This document shows positions 1-6,812 of a stretch of DNA of 11,447 bases, piece after piece. The DNA is from Chloroflexota bacterium (GTDB lineage Bacteria > Chloroflexota > Limnocylindria > Limnocylindrales > CSP1-4), in contig JAJYJR010000124.1 of assembly GCA_021789355.1 (NCBI GenBank), positions 1 through 11,447 of the forward strand, in the 5' to 3' direction. A program made the translations under genes and the position numbers. Position 1 is the first letter of the stretch; every line of letters begins with the position of its first letter. The notes beneath the pieces were generated by a model. It searched no databases, was not told the origin of the DNA, and saw only the letters and a program-made list of their open reading frames with translations.

Positions 1-1
1 G

Positions 2-808
2 GCCGCGCAGCAGCGCCAGCGCGGACGCATCGAGACGGTGCTCGCGGACCCGGCCCTCCTCGTCCCGCACTTCCAGCCCATCGTCGATCTGGCCGCCCGC
101 CGGGTGGCCGGCTACGAGGCGCTGGCCCGCTTCCTCGCCGCACCCCTGCAGGCGCCAAACGTGTGGTTCGCGCAGGCGACCGATGCCGGTCTCGGGGCCG
201 AGTTGCAGGGCCTGGCGGTGGCGCGCGCCTGCGCGGTGGCGCGGGCGGCCGGGCTGCCCGCCGGCGCGTTCCTCTCGCTCAACGTCAGCCCCCGCTACCT
301 GGCCGTGCCGGCGGTGCAGCGGGCCCTCGGGCGCGGGCCGCTCGATCGGCTGGTGATCGAGGTGACCGAGGAGGAGGCGGTGGCTGACTACGCCGCCCTG
401 CGGGACGCGGTGGCGCCCTACCTCGCCCGCGGGGCTCGCCTTGCGGTGGACGATGCCGGGGCGGGCTATGCGTCGATGCGTCACGTGACCGAGCTGCGCC
501 CTGACTTCGTGAAGCTGGACGCGCTCCTGGTGCGCGATCTCGGCGACGACACCGCGCGCCAGGCCCTGGTGGACGCCCTGGTCGGCTTCGCCGGCGCGAT
601 CGGGTCTGTGCCCATCGCGGAGGGGGCGGAGACTGCCGCCGACCTGGCGCTCCTCGCGCGCACCCGGGGGCCGCTCCTCGTGCAGGGCTACGCGATCGCC
701 CGGCCGGGCCCGGCCTGGCCCGCCGTGGACCTGGGGCTCCTGGGCGCCCCGACGGCACGCCGATCCAGGGCCCGGAGCGTCCTCGCCGGGCGGTCCGCCG
801 GTCGATAG
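2..808 (+). CDS. EAL-domain c-di-GMP phosphodiesterase, C-terminal part (cut by left edge)
   Basis: An EAL domain hydrolyses the second messenger cyclic di-GMP to pGpG in the cytoplasm. Numbering from the GTG at 38, the signature YEALARF is at residues 26-32. The other metal and substrate residues are present: N82 in LSLNVSP, E108 in VIEVTE, the acidic pair D138-D139 in DDAGAGYAS, K159 in FVKLD, and E195/E198 in AEGAE. The domain therefore looks catalytically competent, although the usual DDFGTG loop reads DDAGAG. The frame stays open from the GTG to the first base of the window, and the preceding residues (RGRIETVL) resemble the linker before an EAL domain. The gene most likely begins outside the window with a GGDEF, receiver, PAS or GAF part; I cannot see which. 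The C-terminal tail after about residue 235 is Arg/Ala-rich and probably disordered. A shorter stand-alone protein starting at GTG 38 is less likely. It lies outside the tRNA-fragment-bounded segment to its right. Confidence 0.88.
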   Translation, partial: AAQQRQRGRIETVLADPALLVPHFQPIVDLAARRVAGYEALARFLAAPLQAPNVWFAQATDAGLGAELQGLAVARACAVARAAGLPAGAFLSLNVSPRYLAVPAVQRALGRGPLDRLVIEVTEEEAVADYAALRDAVAPYLARGARLAVDDAGAGYASMRHVTELRPDFVKLDALLVRDLGDDTARQALVDALVGFAGAIGSVPIAEGAETAADLALLARTRGPLLVQGYAIARPGPAWPAVDLGLLGAPTARRSRARSVLAGRSAGR

Positions 809-932
809 TCGGGCGGTCCGGTCCCGGCGCAGCCAACCAGCGGCTGAGCGTCCAGCGCGTGGCTCCTACGCGACTGTCAAAAGGGCGTCGGCCAGCCAGT
901 CGGGTACCACGATCCAGGTGATGGGAACCGGC

Positions 933-957
933 GGTTCTAATCCTCTCGCCCCGACCA
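933..957 (+). repeat. tRNA-Pro 3'-end fragment, left copy (att-like direct repeat)
   Basis: The core aatcctctcgccccgacca (939-957) is identical to 6596-6614. Its layout matches the end of a bacterial tRNA-Pro: the 3' half of the T arm, the acceptor strand CGCCCCG, discriminator A and an encoded CCA. The preceding bases (GGTTCT at 933-938) retain most of a T loop, but no D arm, anticodon arm or 5' acceptor strand is found upstream, so it is not a functional tRNA. Partial tRNA 3' ends of this kind are the usual scars of integrase-mediated insertion into tRNA genes. That this one arose that way is inference. Confidence 0.6.
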
Positions 958-1029
958 TTCGAGTAGGTGGGCCGTCGAAACCGGTGGGGGGGGGTCGCCC
1001 GCCTTGAGCGAAGACGACACCGACATTCG

Positions 1030-1058
1030 TGGCGGCGCCCGGCACACGAGCGCCGCCA
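1030..1058 (-). terminator. Hairpin downstream of the lipoprotein gene, possible terminator
   Basis: An inverted repeat of nine base pairs (1030-1038 with 1050-1058, arms TGGCGGCGC and GCGCCGCCA, 11-base loop) lies about 30 bases past the stop of the minus-strand lipoprotein gene. No clear U-run follows in the minus direction, so terminator function is tentative. A second short inverted repeat, CCGGTGA/TCACCGG, spans the stop codon at 1078-1093. Confidence 0.35.
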
Positions 1059-1086
1059 GGACATTGATCGGCCTGCCCCGGTGAAC

Positions 1087-1644
1087 TCACCGGTCGAAGA
1101 CCTTGATCAGCGTGCACGGGTACATGCGGTTGTCCTTGGTCGGTGGCGTGGCGACGCCCACGAAGAACAGGTTGGAGGTCAGGATCGACGTCAGGGTGAC
1201 GCCCAGGGCCGCCGCGTCTGGGTATAGCACGGGAGGGTTGATGGGCTCGAGGAACCAATCGGGAACGTCAGTGGCCACGTGCGTCTGGGTGTCCTTGACC
1301 ACCTGCTCCGTCGTGGTTCCGTCCGCGATGGCCCCGATGACCAGCGCTGCCCCGCGGCCGTCCTTGGTCGCCTCGGGCGTATTGACGAGCGTGAGGGTGA
1401 TCCGCGACCCGCGCTCCACGTCCTTCGGCCCCGCGTAGGTGCACGCCTTGCCGTCGAAGGAGACGGCCGCGATGATCGCCGCCGTGCTGGCCGATGGCGC
1501 GGCGCTGGCCGGTGCCACCGATGCAGCGGCCGACGTGGGGACGGGGGTGGGTGTGGGCACGGATGTCACCGCCGGGGTCGTTGCCGCCGAGCAGGCCGCG
1601 ACCAGCAGGCAGATGAGCGCAACCGAGAATCTGGATCGGGTCAT
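1087..1644 (-). CDS. Secreted lipoprotein with Ser/Thr/Pro linker and cupredoxin-like domain, function unknown
   Basis: This 185-residue protein begins with a lipoprotein signal peptide: basic MTRSR, a hydrophobic core, then the lipobox LVAAC with the lipidated Cys at residue 18. It should be anchored to the outer face of the membrane. Residues 19-55 are a low-complexity Ala/Ser/Thr/Pro/Val linker. The folded part starts near VSFDGKACTY and has a rhythm of short strands (GSRITLTLVNT, ALVIGAI, LFFVGVAT, CTLIKVF) typical of small beta-sandwich or cupredoxin-like lipoproteins. No copper-ligand set is evident. Two Cys, in ACTY and YPCTL, could form a disulfide. A GGAAGG ribosome-binding site (1654-1659 on the complementary strand) lies nine bases before the ATG. 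It sits 178 bases downstream of the large regulator on the same strand and may be co-transcribed. The family is not recognised with certainty; a role as accessory or target of the regulator is inference. Confidence 0.78.
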   Translation of the reverse strand: MTRSRFSVALICLLVAACSAATTPAVTSVPTPTPVPTSAAASVAPASAAPSASTAAIIAAVSFDGKACTYAGPKDVERGSRITLTLVNTPEATKDGRGAALVIGAIADGTTTEQVVKDTQTHVATDVPDWFLEPINPPVLYPDAAALGVTLTSILTSNLFFVGVATPPTKDNRMYPCTLIKVFDR

Positions 1645-1664
1645 GACGTGCCGCCTTCCGCAGA

Positions 1665-1688
1665 GCCCGGGTCTTCTGGCGCCCGGGC
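1665..1688 (-). promoter_or_regulatory. Hairpin between regulator and lipoprotein genes
   Basis: Arms GCCCGGG (1665-1671) and CCCGGGC (1682-1688) enclose a 10-base loop, just upstream of the lipoprotein ribosome-binding site and downstream of the regulator stop. It could set relative expression of the two genes as an attenuator or processing site. It has no U-tract, and the role is speculative. Confidence 0.25.
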
Positions 1689-1822
1689 CTCACCTCCGGA
1701 TGCTGCGCGGGGCCGGCGAGCCTTCGACCAGCCTGAGGCGAGTCCACGACCAGCCCCCGTGCCCGGCCCGGAGAGGCGGACTGGACCGGAAGAGAGGCGG
1801 CCGGCAGACCCGTACCGCGCCA

Positions 1823-4800
1823 TCACGGGGATCGCGGCACGGGCCACAGGGGAACGACCTGGTCGAGCAGCCAGCGGGTCTCGGAGACGCGCGCGGCGGG
1901 GCCGGACGTGCTGGCCACGAGCTGCGCAGCCACCCGCGCCAGCGCGTTGGACGCATCCCGGGAAACGAAGTCCGAGGCCGACACGCGGAACAGCCCGCGG
2001 CGCAGGGCGCCTTCGATGGCGCCCGCCTCGGGCAAGGCCGACGTGTCGGATCCGACCTGCCACAGCCCGGCGGCGGCGAGGGTCGCGCTCACGGAAGGGC
2101 TGGAGCTCATGCCGTTGCCCCCGGCCGGGGTTCCGACCAGGAGGTCGAGCACGCGTCGGACTTCAGGGCGGTCGTGGAACACGACCACGCTGTACAGGCG
2201 CCCCCGCATCACGCCGGCGCTGTTCGGATCGGTTGCGGGCATCGGGAAAGCGGCCAGCGTACCGTCCTGACCGCGATGCCACTCGAGGCGCTCCGTGCCA
2301 CCGCCGAGGTGGAGCCAGCAGCCGGGCGGCGTGTCCGACAGCGGCCAGGCTGCCACGTCCTGCGGGATCCGGACGGCGGCAGCCGGCCCTCCAAGGACGG
2401 AGCCATCGTTGAACACGACCCGGTCGAGGTAGTTGAAGCCGTCCAGGATCGCCAGGGAATCGATCCCGGTTCGACCGGCAACCCAGCTGTCGTACGTCTC
2501 GGGCCCCGATGCCCCGCCCAGGATCTCGTCCTCGACGAACCCGACCGCGCTCGCACCCTCGACGGACCCGCCCGCAATGCCCAGGCACCAGGGCGAGCCA
2601 CCGGCGTGGATGATCCGCGCGGTCAGCGCGTCCAGCTCGGTCCGCGTTGCTGGCACCTGGTAGCGGGCCACGGCAAAGGCCTGCTTCGGGTACCAGACCA
2701 GGCTCGACGCCTCGATCGCGAGCGGCAGCCCAACCAGGTGCCCCGAGGCGGTCGGCCAGGCGCGGTCCGGCCCAACGGTGTCGAGGGCGAGCAGGTAACC
2801 CGCACCTGCCTCCTGGGACCGTCCCGCGACGACGAATCCGGACTGGTCGACGAGGAGTCCGGCCAGCCCCAGGCTCGCCACGTCGAAGGGCCGGGCGACG
2901 ATGGCGACGTCGGGGACATTGCCGGCGGCGACCCGCTGGTCAAGGACCTCACCTCCGTCCGGGACCAGGTTGACCGAGATCCCGTCGCGTGCCTCGATGG
3001 CACGCAGCGGCGCTTCAAGGCTGACCGGGAGCTGCGACAGGATCTCAACCCGCGTCCCGGCCAGCGATGCCGACGCGAAATGTCCAGCCGGTACCAGCGA
3101 CCCGCCCGCGTAGACCTTGAGCGCTCCTGTGGCCCGGGCGGCGGACGGTGGCGGTGGACAGGTCGCCACATGGAGGTACGAGCGACACTCCTCGCTCGAC
3201 AGTCCACGCCCGCTCTGGCTCGCGGCGATGGCCATCAGGGTCTCGGGAGCCAGCACCGGCGTCCCGCGGAGGCCGTTGGGACCATCCCGAACCGCGACGG
3301 CGCCGATCGTCGCCGGATAGGCCACGTGCGACGCCTGGAGCGCCCAGTGCAGGGCATCCAGCGCCTCTGACACGATGTATCCATGGCCAGCCGTAGCATC
3401 GGCCGCGTACCAGGCGAGCAGCAGGGCGAGGCGGGGATCCTGACCCAGGTTGCCGATCGAGGCGGCTGCCCGTTCCCGGGCTACGGCGATCTGCTCCTGC
3501 TCCCGAGCCGTCTCCCCCTGTCCGTAGAGCGAGAGCGACAGCCAGGACGTCACGATGACGGCACCGAGCAGCACCGCGGCCAGGACCCGGAGGCGGCTCG
3601 CAGCCCGCCGCTCGAGGGTGTGCTCCCGAGCAGCGCGCGCGCGCTCCGCGTCGACCTGCCGTTGGCGCTCGTCGAGACTGGCATCGAGCAGGGCCCGCTG
3701 GCCCGAGTCGAGGCGAAGGTGGGTCGACGCCGCCCATCCGGCAAATCGGTCGAGCTGCGCGCCGGAGAGCAGGAACCCGCGCTCGCGCCCCGACTCCAGC
3801 CAGTCCGCGGTGACCTCGGCGACGCGCCGCAGCATGATGAGGTCGTCGCGTGCCTCGTCGACCCACCTTGCGAGCCGTGGCCAGCGTGCAACCAGCGCCT
3901 CGTGCGCGATCTCGACCGTGCCCTCCCCTGTCGTCGTGTCGCGGTCGAACGACAGGAGCCGGCGACCGGCAAACGCCTCGAGCACGGCGTTCAGCTGCGC
4001 CGGGTCTGCGGCCAGGGCCTCGAGCTCGCCGCGCGGCACGCGCCGGGCGGCAGGATCGCCGGCTGGACCGACGGCCACCAGGCGCAGGAACACCTGGCGG
4101 GCGAGCTCCCGCTCCGGTGGGGCGAGGGCGTCGAGGGCTTCGTCAGCACGCCGGGCGAGCGCTCCGGCAACGCCGCCGATCGCCAGGTAGTCGGTCCGGA
4201 CCAGGCGGGCGCCGTCGCCCCGCGCGAACAGTTCCGTCAGCGAGTACTGCAGCAACGGCAACTCGCCGGGCTGGCGGCCCAGGTCGGCGATGATCTCGCT
4301 GGCCAGGCCTGGCTCGAGTGTTGCGCCAACCTTCTCGGCCGGTCGCACGATGGCGCGTTCGAGCGCGTTGCGGTCGAGGGGCGTCACCAGCTCCACACCG
4401 GCCCTGATCAGCTCGCCCAGGCCCGGCACGCGGAGTGGATACGTGAGGGTGTCCGCGCGCAGTGTGGCAGCGACCAGCAACCGTGAGTCCGGAGCGGCAA
4501 GGCCAGCGAGCAGCTGGGCCAGGAACTGGGTCCTGGACGGCTCGTCGGCCAGCGTGAACAGCTCCTCGGCCTGGTCGAGGACCAGCAGCACTGGCTCGTC
4601 GGGGCCGGTCGCGGTCGCCAGCGCCGCGGCCAGGGCCGTTTCGTCGTTGGCGCCCACGATCGAGCTGGGCATGCGGGACGCGTCGCGCGGGCCGGCGAGC
4701 GCGGGAAGGGCTACCGCGAGCGCCGACGCGAGCGCCTGAAGCGGGTGGGTGCCCGGCAACATGATCGCGATCGGCCAGCGCTCCGAGCCGGGCAGCCGAC

Positions 4801-5797
4801 CGGCTCGGATTGCCGGGATCAGCCCGGCCCGCACGACGCTCGATTTGCCGCTGCCGGACGGGCCCACGACGAAGAGCAGGCGTCCCGCGCGGGCCACCTG
4901 CCCCAGCCGTTCGACCAGCCTCTCGACCAGGTCTTCGCGACCGAAGAAGTCGCCAGCGTCCGCCTCGCCGAACGGCCGCAGGCCCTTGTACGGGTTGCGC
5001 GCCGGAAGTCGCGCCGACCCATCGAGCCGGGGGTCCTGGGCGAGCACCCATGCCTCCAGCTGACGGAGCTCGGGCCCCGGGTCGATGCCCAGCTCGGTGG
5101 ACAGGATCGCGCGACCATCCGCCAGCACGCGAAGGGCGTCCGCCTGGCGGCGCGACCGATACAGCGCGACGACCAGCTGGCCGCGGAGCCGCTCGCGGAG
5201 TGGGTTCGCCGTCACGACCTCGCCGAGCCGCGCCGCCACCTCCCTGTGGTGGCCGAGAGCGAGGTCCGCATCGGCGAGATCCTCCAGGGTCCGCAGCCGC
5301 AGCTCCTGGAGGCGGGTGATCTCCGGCTGGACGAACGTCTCGTCGGCGACGTCCTCGTACGGGCGTTCCGCGCTCCACAGGTCGAGCGCTCGGGCGAACC
5401 GCTCCCGCGCCGCCGCCGGGTCGTCGGCCAGCAACACCCTGCCTGCGGCCGCGTCGCGCTCGAATCGCCGCGCGTCGACCTCGTCGTCGGAGACCTGCAG
5501 CCGGTAGCCCCCTCCGACGGTGGCGAGGTGGTGCCGGTCCGGGCCGCCCACCGCTCCGTCGTGAGCCCGGCCCGGGTCCAGCGCATCGCGCAGCCGCGAC
5601 ACGTGGAAGACGACGGCCTTGGCGCCGCTCTCAGGCGGGTCGTCCCCCCACAGCGCGTCGAGGATCCGGTCGGCAGAGACGACGCGGTTGGCGTTTGCCA
5701 GGAGGAGCGCGAGGAGGGCCAGCTGCCGACCACGAGCGATCTCGCATCGACCGTAGGCGCCCAGGACCTGGATCGGGCCCAGGACACGGAACTCCAC
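1823..5797 (-). CDS. SARP/BTAD-nSTAND1 membrane regulator fused to an extracellular sugar-type solute-binding domain
   Basis: A 1324-residue multidomain signalling protein. Residues 1-100 are an OmpR-type winged helix (MEFRVLGPIQV, then GRQLALLALLLANANRVVS and ALWGDDPP) that should bind DNA. Residues about 105-250 form the BTAD domain of SARP regulators, ending LSTELGIDPGPELRQLE. Residues about 268-690 are an nSTAND1 NTPase: NPYKGLRPF entry motif, Walker A GPSGSGKSS at 312-320, Walker B VLLVLDQAEE at 403-412, and IAHEALVARWPRL at 630-641. A charged, coiled-coil-like stretch (705-735) leads to one membrane helix near 737-758. After GQDPRLALLLAWYAAD (785-800) and the linker ECRSYLHVATCP (870-881), relatives normally continue into WD40 repeats. 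Here residues about 915-1300 instead resemble the solute-binding protein of carbohydrate ABC transporters (VWYPKQAF at 1034-1041, SPWCLGI at 1068-1074, GPETYDSWVAG, PPGCWLH at 1157-1163). The GTG start gives the canonical SARP N-terminus. Predicted topology is regulator inside, binding domain outside, so it may couple an external ligand to transcription. The domain calls are strong; the signalling role is inference. Confidence 0.93.
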   Translation of the reverse strand: MEFRVLGPIQVLGAYGRCEIARGRQLALLALLLANANRVVSADRILDALWGDDPPESGAKAVVFHVSRLRDALDPGRAHDGAVGGPDRHHLATVGGGYRLQVSDDEVDARRFERDAAAGRVLLADDPAAARERFARALDLWSAERPYEDVADETFVQPEITRLQELRLRTLEDLADADLALGHHREVAARLGEVVTANPLRERLRGQLVVALYRSRRQADALRVLADGRAILSTELGIDPGPELRQLEAWVLAQDPRLDGSARLPARNPYKGLRPFGEADAGDFFGREDLVERLVERLGQVARAGRLLFVVGPSGSGKSSVVRAGLIPAIRAGRLPGSERWPIAIMLPGTHPLQALASALAVALPALAGPRDASRMPSSIVGANDETALAAALATATGPDEPVLLVLDQAEELFTLADEPSRTQFLAQLLAGLAAPDSRLLVAATLRADTLTYPLRVPGLGELIRAGVELVTPLDRNALERAIVRPAEKVGATLEPGLASEIIADLGRQPGELPLLQYSLTELFARGDGARLVRTDYLAIGGVAGALARRADEALDALAPPERELARQVFLRLVAVGPAGDPAARRVPRGELEALAADPAQLNAVLEAFAGRRLLSFDRDTTTGEGTVEIAHEALVARWPRLARWVDEARDDLIMLRRVAEVTADWLESGRERGFLLSGAQLDRFAGWAASTHLRLDSGQRALLDASLDERQRQVDAERARAAREHTLERRAASRLRVLAAVLLGAVIVTSWLSLSLYGQGETAREQEQIAVARERAAASIGNLGQDPRLALLLAWYAADATAGHGYIVSEALDALHWALQASHVAYPATIGAVAVRDGPNGLRGTPVLAPETLMAIAASQSGRGLSSEECRSYLHVATCPPPPSAARATGALKVYAGGSLVPAGHFASASLAGTRVEILSQLPVSLEAPLRAIEARDGISVNLVPDGGEVLDQRVAAGNVPDVAIVARPFDVASLGLAGLLVDQSGFVVAGRSQEAGAGYLLALDTVGPDRAWPTASGHLVGLPLAIEASSLVWYPKQAFAVARYQVPATRTELDALTARIIHAGGSPWCLGIAGGSVEGASAVGFVEDEILGGASGPETYDSWVAGRTGIDSLAILDGFNYLDRVVFNDGSVLGGPAAAVRIPQDVAAWPLSDTPPGCWLHLGGGTERLEWHRGQDGTLAAFPMPATDPNSAGVMRGRLYSVVVFHDRPEVRRVLDLLVGTPAGGNGMSSSPSVSATLAAAGLWQVGSDTSALPEAGAIEGALRRGLFRVSASDFVSRDASNALARVAAQLVASTSGPAARVSETRWLLDQVVPLWPVPRSP

Positions 5798-5827
5798 GGC
5801 ACCTGCCTCGGGCTTCGGGCTGGCGGG

Positions 5828-5856
5828 ATGCTAGAACCGCATTGCCGGCGTGACTA
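5828..5856 (-). promoter_or_regulatory. Candidate sigma70-type promoter of the large regulator
   Basis: Reading the minus strand, TAGTCA (5851-5856) and TAGCAT (5828-5833) each match the -35 and -10 consensus at four of six positions and are separated by exactly 17 bases. The -10 box lies about 30 bases before the GTG start of the regulator. The 187-base gap also carries the promoter of the divergent toxin-antitoxin pair, so the two units may influence one another. Confidence 0.35.
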
Positions 5857-5972
5857 CGGCCATTCGGACGGTATGCGCCGTCGGGACCGGGCACCGCGAG
5901 GATCCCAACTGGTGTAGACGCTACGGGATCGCCTCGAGCTCCCCGGACTCACCATCGAGGACGGCGCCCGGT

Positions 5973-5978
5973 TATACT
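5973..5978 (+). promoter_or_regulatory. -10 box implying a leaderless antitoxin transcript
   Basis: TATACT stands out in GC-rich surroundings and ends six bases before the antitoxin ATG at 5985. A start site at normal distance falls on or next to the ATG, so the mRNA would be leaderless. This agrees with the absence of a Shine-Dalgarno sequence. The -35 region is weak (CTCACC at 5948-5953, 19-base spacing), as expected where the antitoxin or antitoxin-toxin complex controls its own promoter. Confidence 0.45.
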
Positions 5979-5984
5979 CTCGGT

Positions 5985-6224
5985 ATGAAGACGGCCGTCT
6001 CGGTCCCCGATGACCTGTTCGCGCAGGTGGACCGCCTCGCCAGGCGTTCCCGCCGCTCCCGAAGCGAGGTATACAGCGCCGCCCTGCGCGAGTACGTCGC
6101 GCGTCACGCTCCCGACGAGGTGACGGCCGGCCTCGACGCCATTCTCGCGGATCTCGGCCAGCCCGATACGGGTGATTTCACGGGTACGGCAGCGCGCCGT
6201 ACGCTCGAGTCGACCGAGTGGTGA
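5985..6224 (+). CDS. Ribbon-helix-helix antitoxin (MazE-like) of a MazEF/PemIK-type system
   Basis: A 79-residue protein whose N-terminus (MKTAVSVPDDLFAQVDRLAR) is a classic ribbon-helix-helix DNA-binding fold: a short strand with alternating polar residues, then two helices (residues 8-22 and 26-42, with RRSRSEVYSAALREYVARH). The acidic, Trp-ending C-terminal tail (about 43-79) is the part that normally wraps round and blocks the MazF dimer. RHH antitoxins dimerise, bind the operator of their own promoter and neutralise the toxin. The start chosen is the ATG at 5985, directly after the TATACT box. Longer in-frame extensions upstream lack family similarity. Its stop overlaps the start of the toxin gene, the usual coupling for such pairs. 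The link to mazF rests on both sequence and position. Confidence 0.88.
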   Translation: MKTAVSVPDDLFAQVDRLARRSRRSRSEVYSAALREYVARHAPDEVTAGLDAILADLGQPDTGDFTGTAARRTLESTEW

Positions 6225-6565
6225 TTGGCCAGGGCGAGGTCTGGTGGGCAGATCTCGGCGATCCGACGGGATCGCAGCCGGGGTTTCGGCGTCCCGTCGT
6301 CGTCGTGCAGGGCGACGCGTTCAACGCGAGCAGCCTGCACACGGTTGTCTGTGTTGCGCTGACAAGCAACACGCGCTGGGCCGCCGCTCCGGGCAACGTG
6401 CTCCTGACCCCCAGGGCCACCGGACTCCAGAAGCCGTCCGTTGTCAACGTGTCCCAGCTCGTCACGCTCGACCGCAGTGCGCTGACCGAGCGGGCCGGTC
6501 GCCTGTCCGCCTCGAACCTCGAGCTTGTTCTCGCCGGGATCGATGTGGTGCTCGGCCGCGGGTGA
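6218..6565 (+). CDS. mazF: MazF/PemK-family mRNA endoribonuclease toxin
   Basis: The 115-residue product matches the MazF/PemK/Kid fold throughout. It has the N-terminal GEVWWADLGDPTGSQPG segment, then RRPVVVVQGDAFN containing the conserved Arg of the active site, then TVVCVALTSN with the catalytic-region Thr/Ser, and KPSVVNVSQLVTLDRS at the dimer and substrate-binding region. MazF toxins are ribosome-independent RNases that cut mRNA at short specific sequences; the cut site cannot be read from sequence. Length is normal and the key residues are intact, so it should be active. Two adjacent GTG codons (6218 and 6221) could start it. The second gives the common four-base GTGA overlap with the antitoxin stop, the first a seven-base overlap. 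The gene ends only 30 bases before the right tRNA-Pro fragment, so the pair is the outermost cargo of the segment bounded by the repeats. Confidence 0.94.
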   Translation: MVIGQGEVWWADLGDPTGSQPGFRRPVVVVQGDAFNASSLHTVVCVALTSNTRWAAAPGNVLLTPRATGLQKPSVVNVSQLVTLDRSALTERAGRLSASNLELVLAGIDVVLGRG

Positions 6566-6589
6566 TCGCGGCGGCGTGCCCGGTTTGTC

Positions 6590-6614
6590 GGGTCAAATCC
6601 TCTCGCCCCGACCA
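6590..6614 (+). repeat. tRNA-Pro 3'-end fragment, right copy (att-like direct repeat)
   Basis: The 19-base core at 6596-6614 is identical to 939-957 and in the same orientation. The preceding bases GGGTCA, in the T-arm position, resemble but do not match the left copy. Translated backwards it gives GARGFDP, the same antisense-tRNA artefact as on the left. No full tRNA can be folded around it. The offset between copies is 5657 bases. Whether this pair is the attL/attR of one element or scars of separate insertions cannot be decided here. Confidence 0.6.
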
Positions 6615-6695
6615 ACCGTTCAGCAACTGTCCCCACCGGGGCGTCGAGCCCCGGTTCGGTGGGGCCTACTGGCCCCACTTCGTCGGTCGGGGCGA
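6603..6695. other. Folded element: 11-bp outer stem enclosing two hairpins
   Basis: TCGCCCCGACC (6603-6613, inside the tRNA fragment) is perfectly complementary to GGTCGGGGCGA (6685-6695). Inside this stem are two strong hairpins: ACCGGGGC/GCCCCGGT (6635-6642 with 6648-6655, five-base loop) and GTGGGGCC/GGCCCCAC (6659-6666 with 6671-6678, loop TACT). An alternative pairing, CCCCACC (6631-6637) with GGTGGGG (6658-6664), would break both hairpins. The whole could be a structured RNA, a recombination-site fold, or a terminator cluster for mazF. No function is assigned. Confidence 0.45.
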
Positions 6696-6812
6696 CTGCG
6701 GCTCGGTTTCCGTGCCCCACTGAGCGTGAGCATGGAGGATCGCCCCCCCTGCTTCGGCTGGCACGCAACGACGGTGCCGGTCACCTCGCGAGCCTTCCGA
6801 ATCGGCGGACCC

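Larger units (their letters stand above)
809..1086. other. Intergenic stretch with a tRNA-Pro fragment, a G9 run and a hairpin
   Basis: No credible gene is visible between the EAL gene and the lipoprotein gene, which converge here. It contains the left tRNA-Pro 3' fragment (939-957), a run of nine G at 986-994 and a GC-rich hairpin (1030-1058). Antisense translations across the tRNA piece give peptides of the GARGLEPP type. These are a familiar artefact of reading tRNA 3' ends backwards and should not be called as a gene. Confidence 0.6.

Noticed and set aside
787..820. 11-base direct repeat CGGGCGGTCCG at 787-797 and 810-820 around the EAL stop codon
   Set aside because: Short, GC-rich and local; most likely chance or slippage, with no link to another feature.
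986..994. Run of nine G as a possible phase-variation tract
   Set aside because: It lies in non-coding DNA away from any promoter I can define, so slippage would have no evident effect; it is mainly a spot where sequencing errors are likely.
285..1064. Minus-strand open frame with GERIRTAGSHH-like and GARGLEPP-like peptides
   Set aside because: These peptides are antisense readings of tRNA-derived sequence and neighbouring DNA, a known source of false gene calls; the rest opposes the EAL gene.
1439..3370. Long plus-strand open frame opposite the regulator
   Set aside because: It is the mirror of a highly conserved minus-strand domain protein. Its sequence is Arg/Gly/Pro-rich with no family resemblance, as expected for antisense frames in GC-rich DNA.
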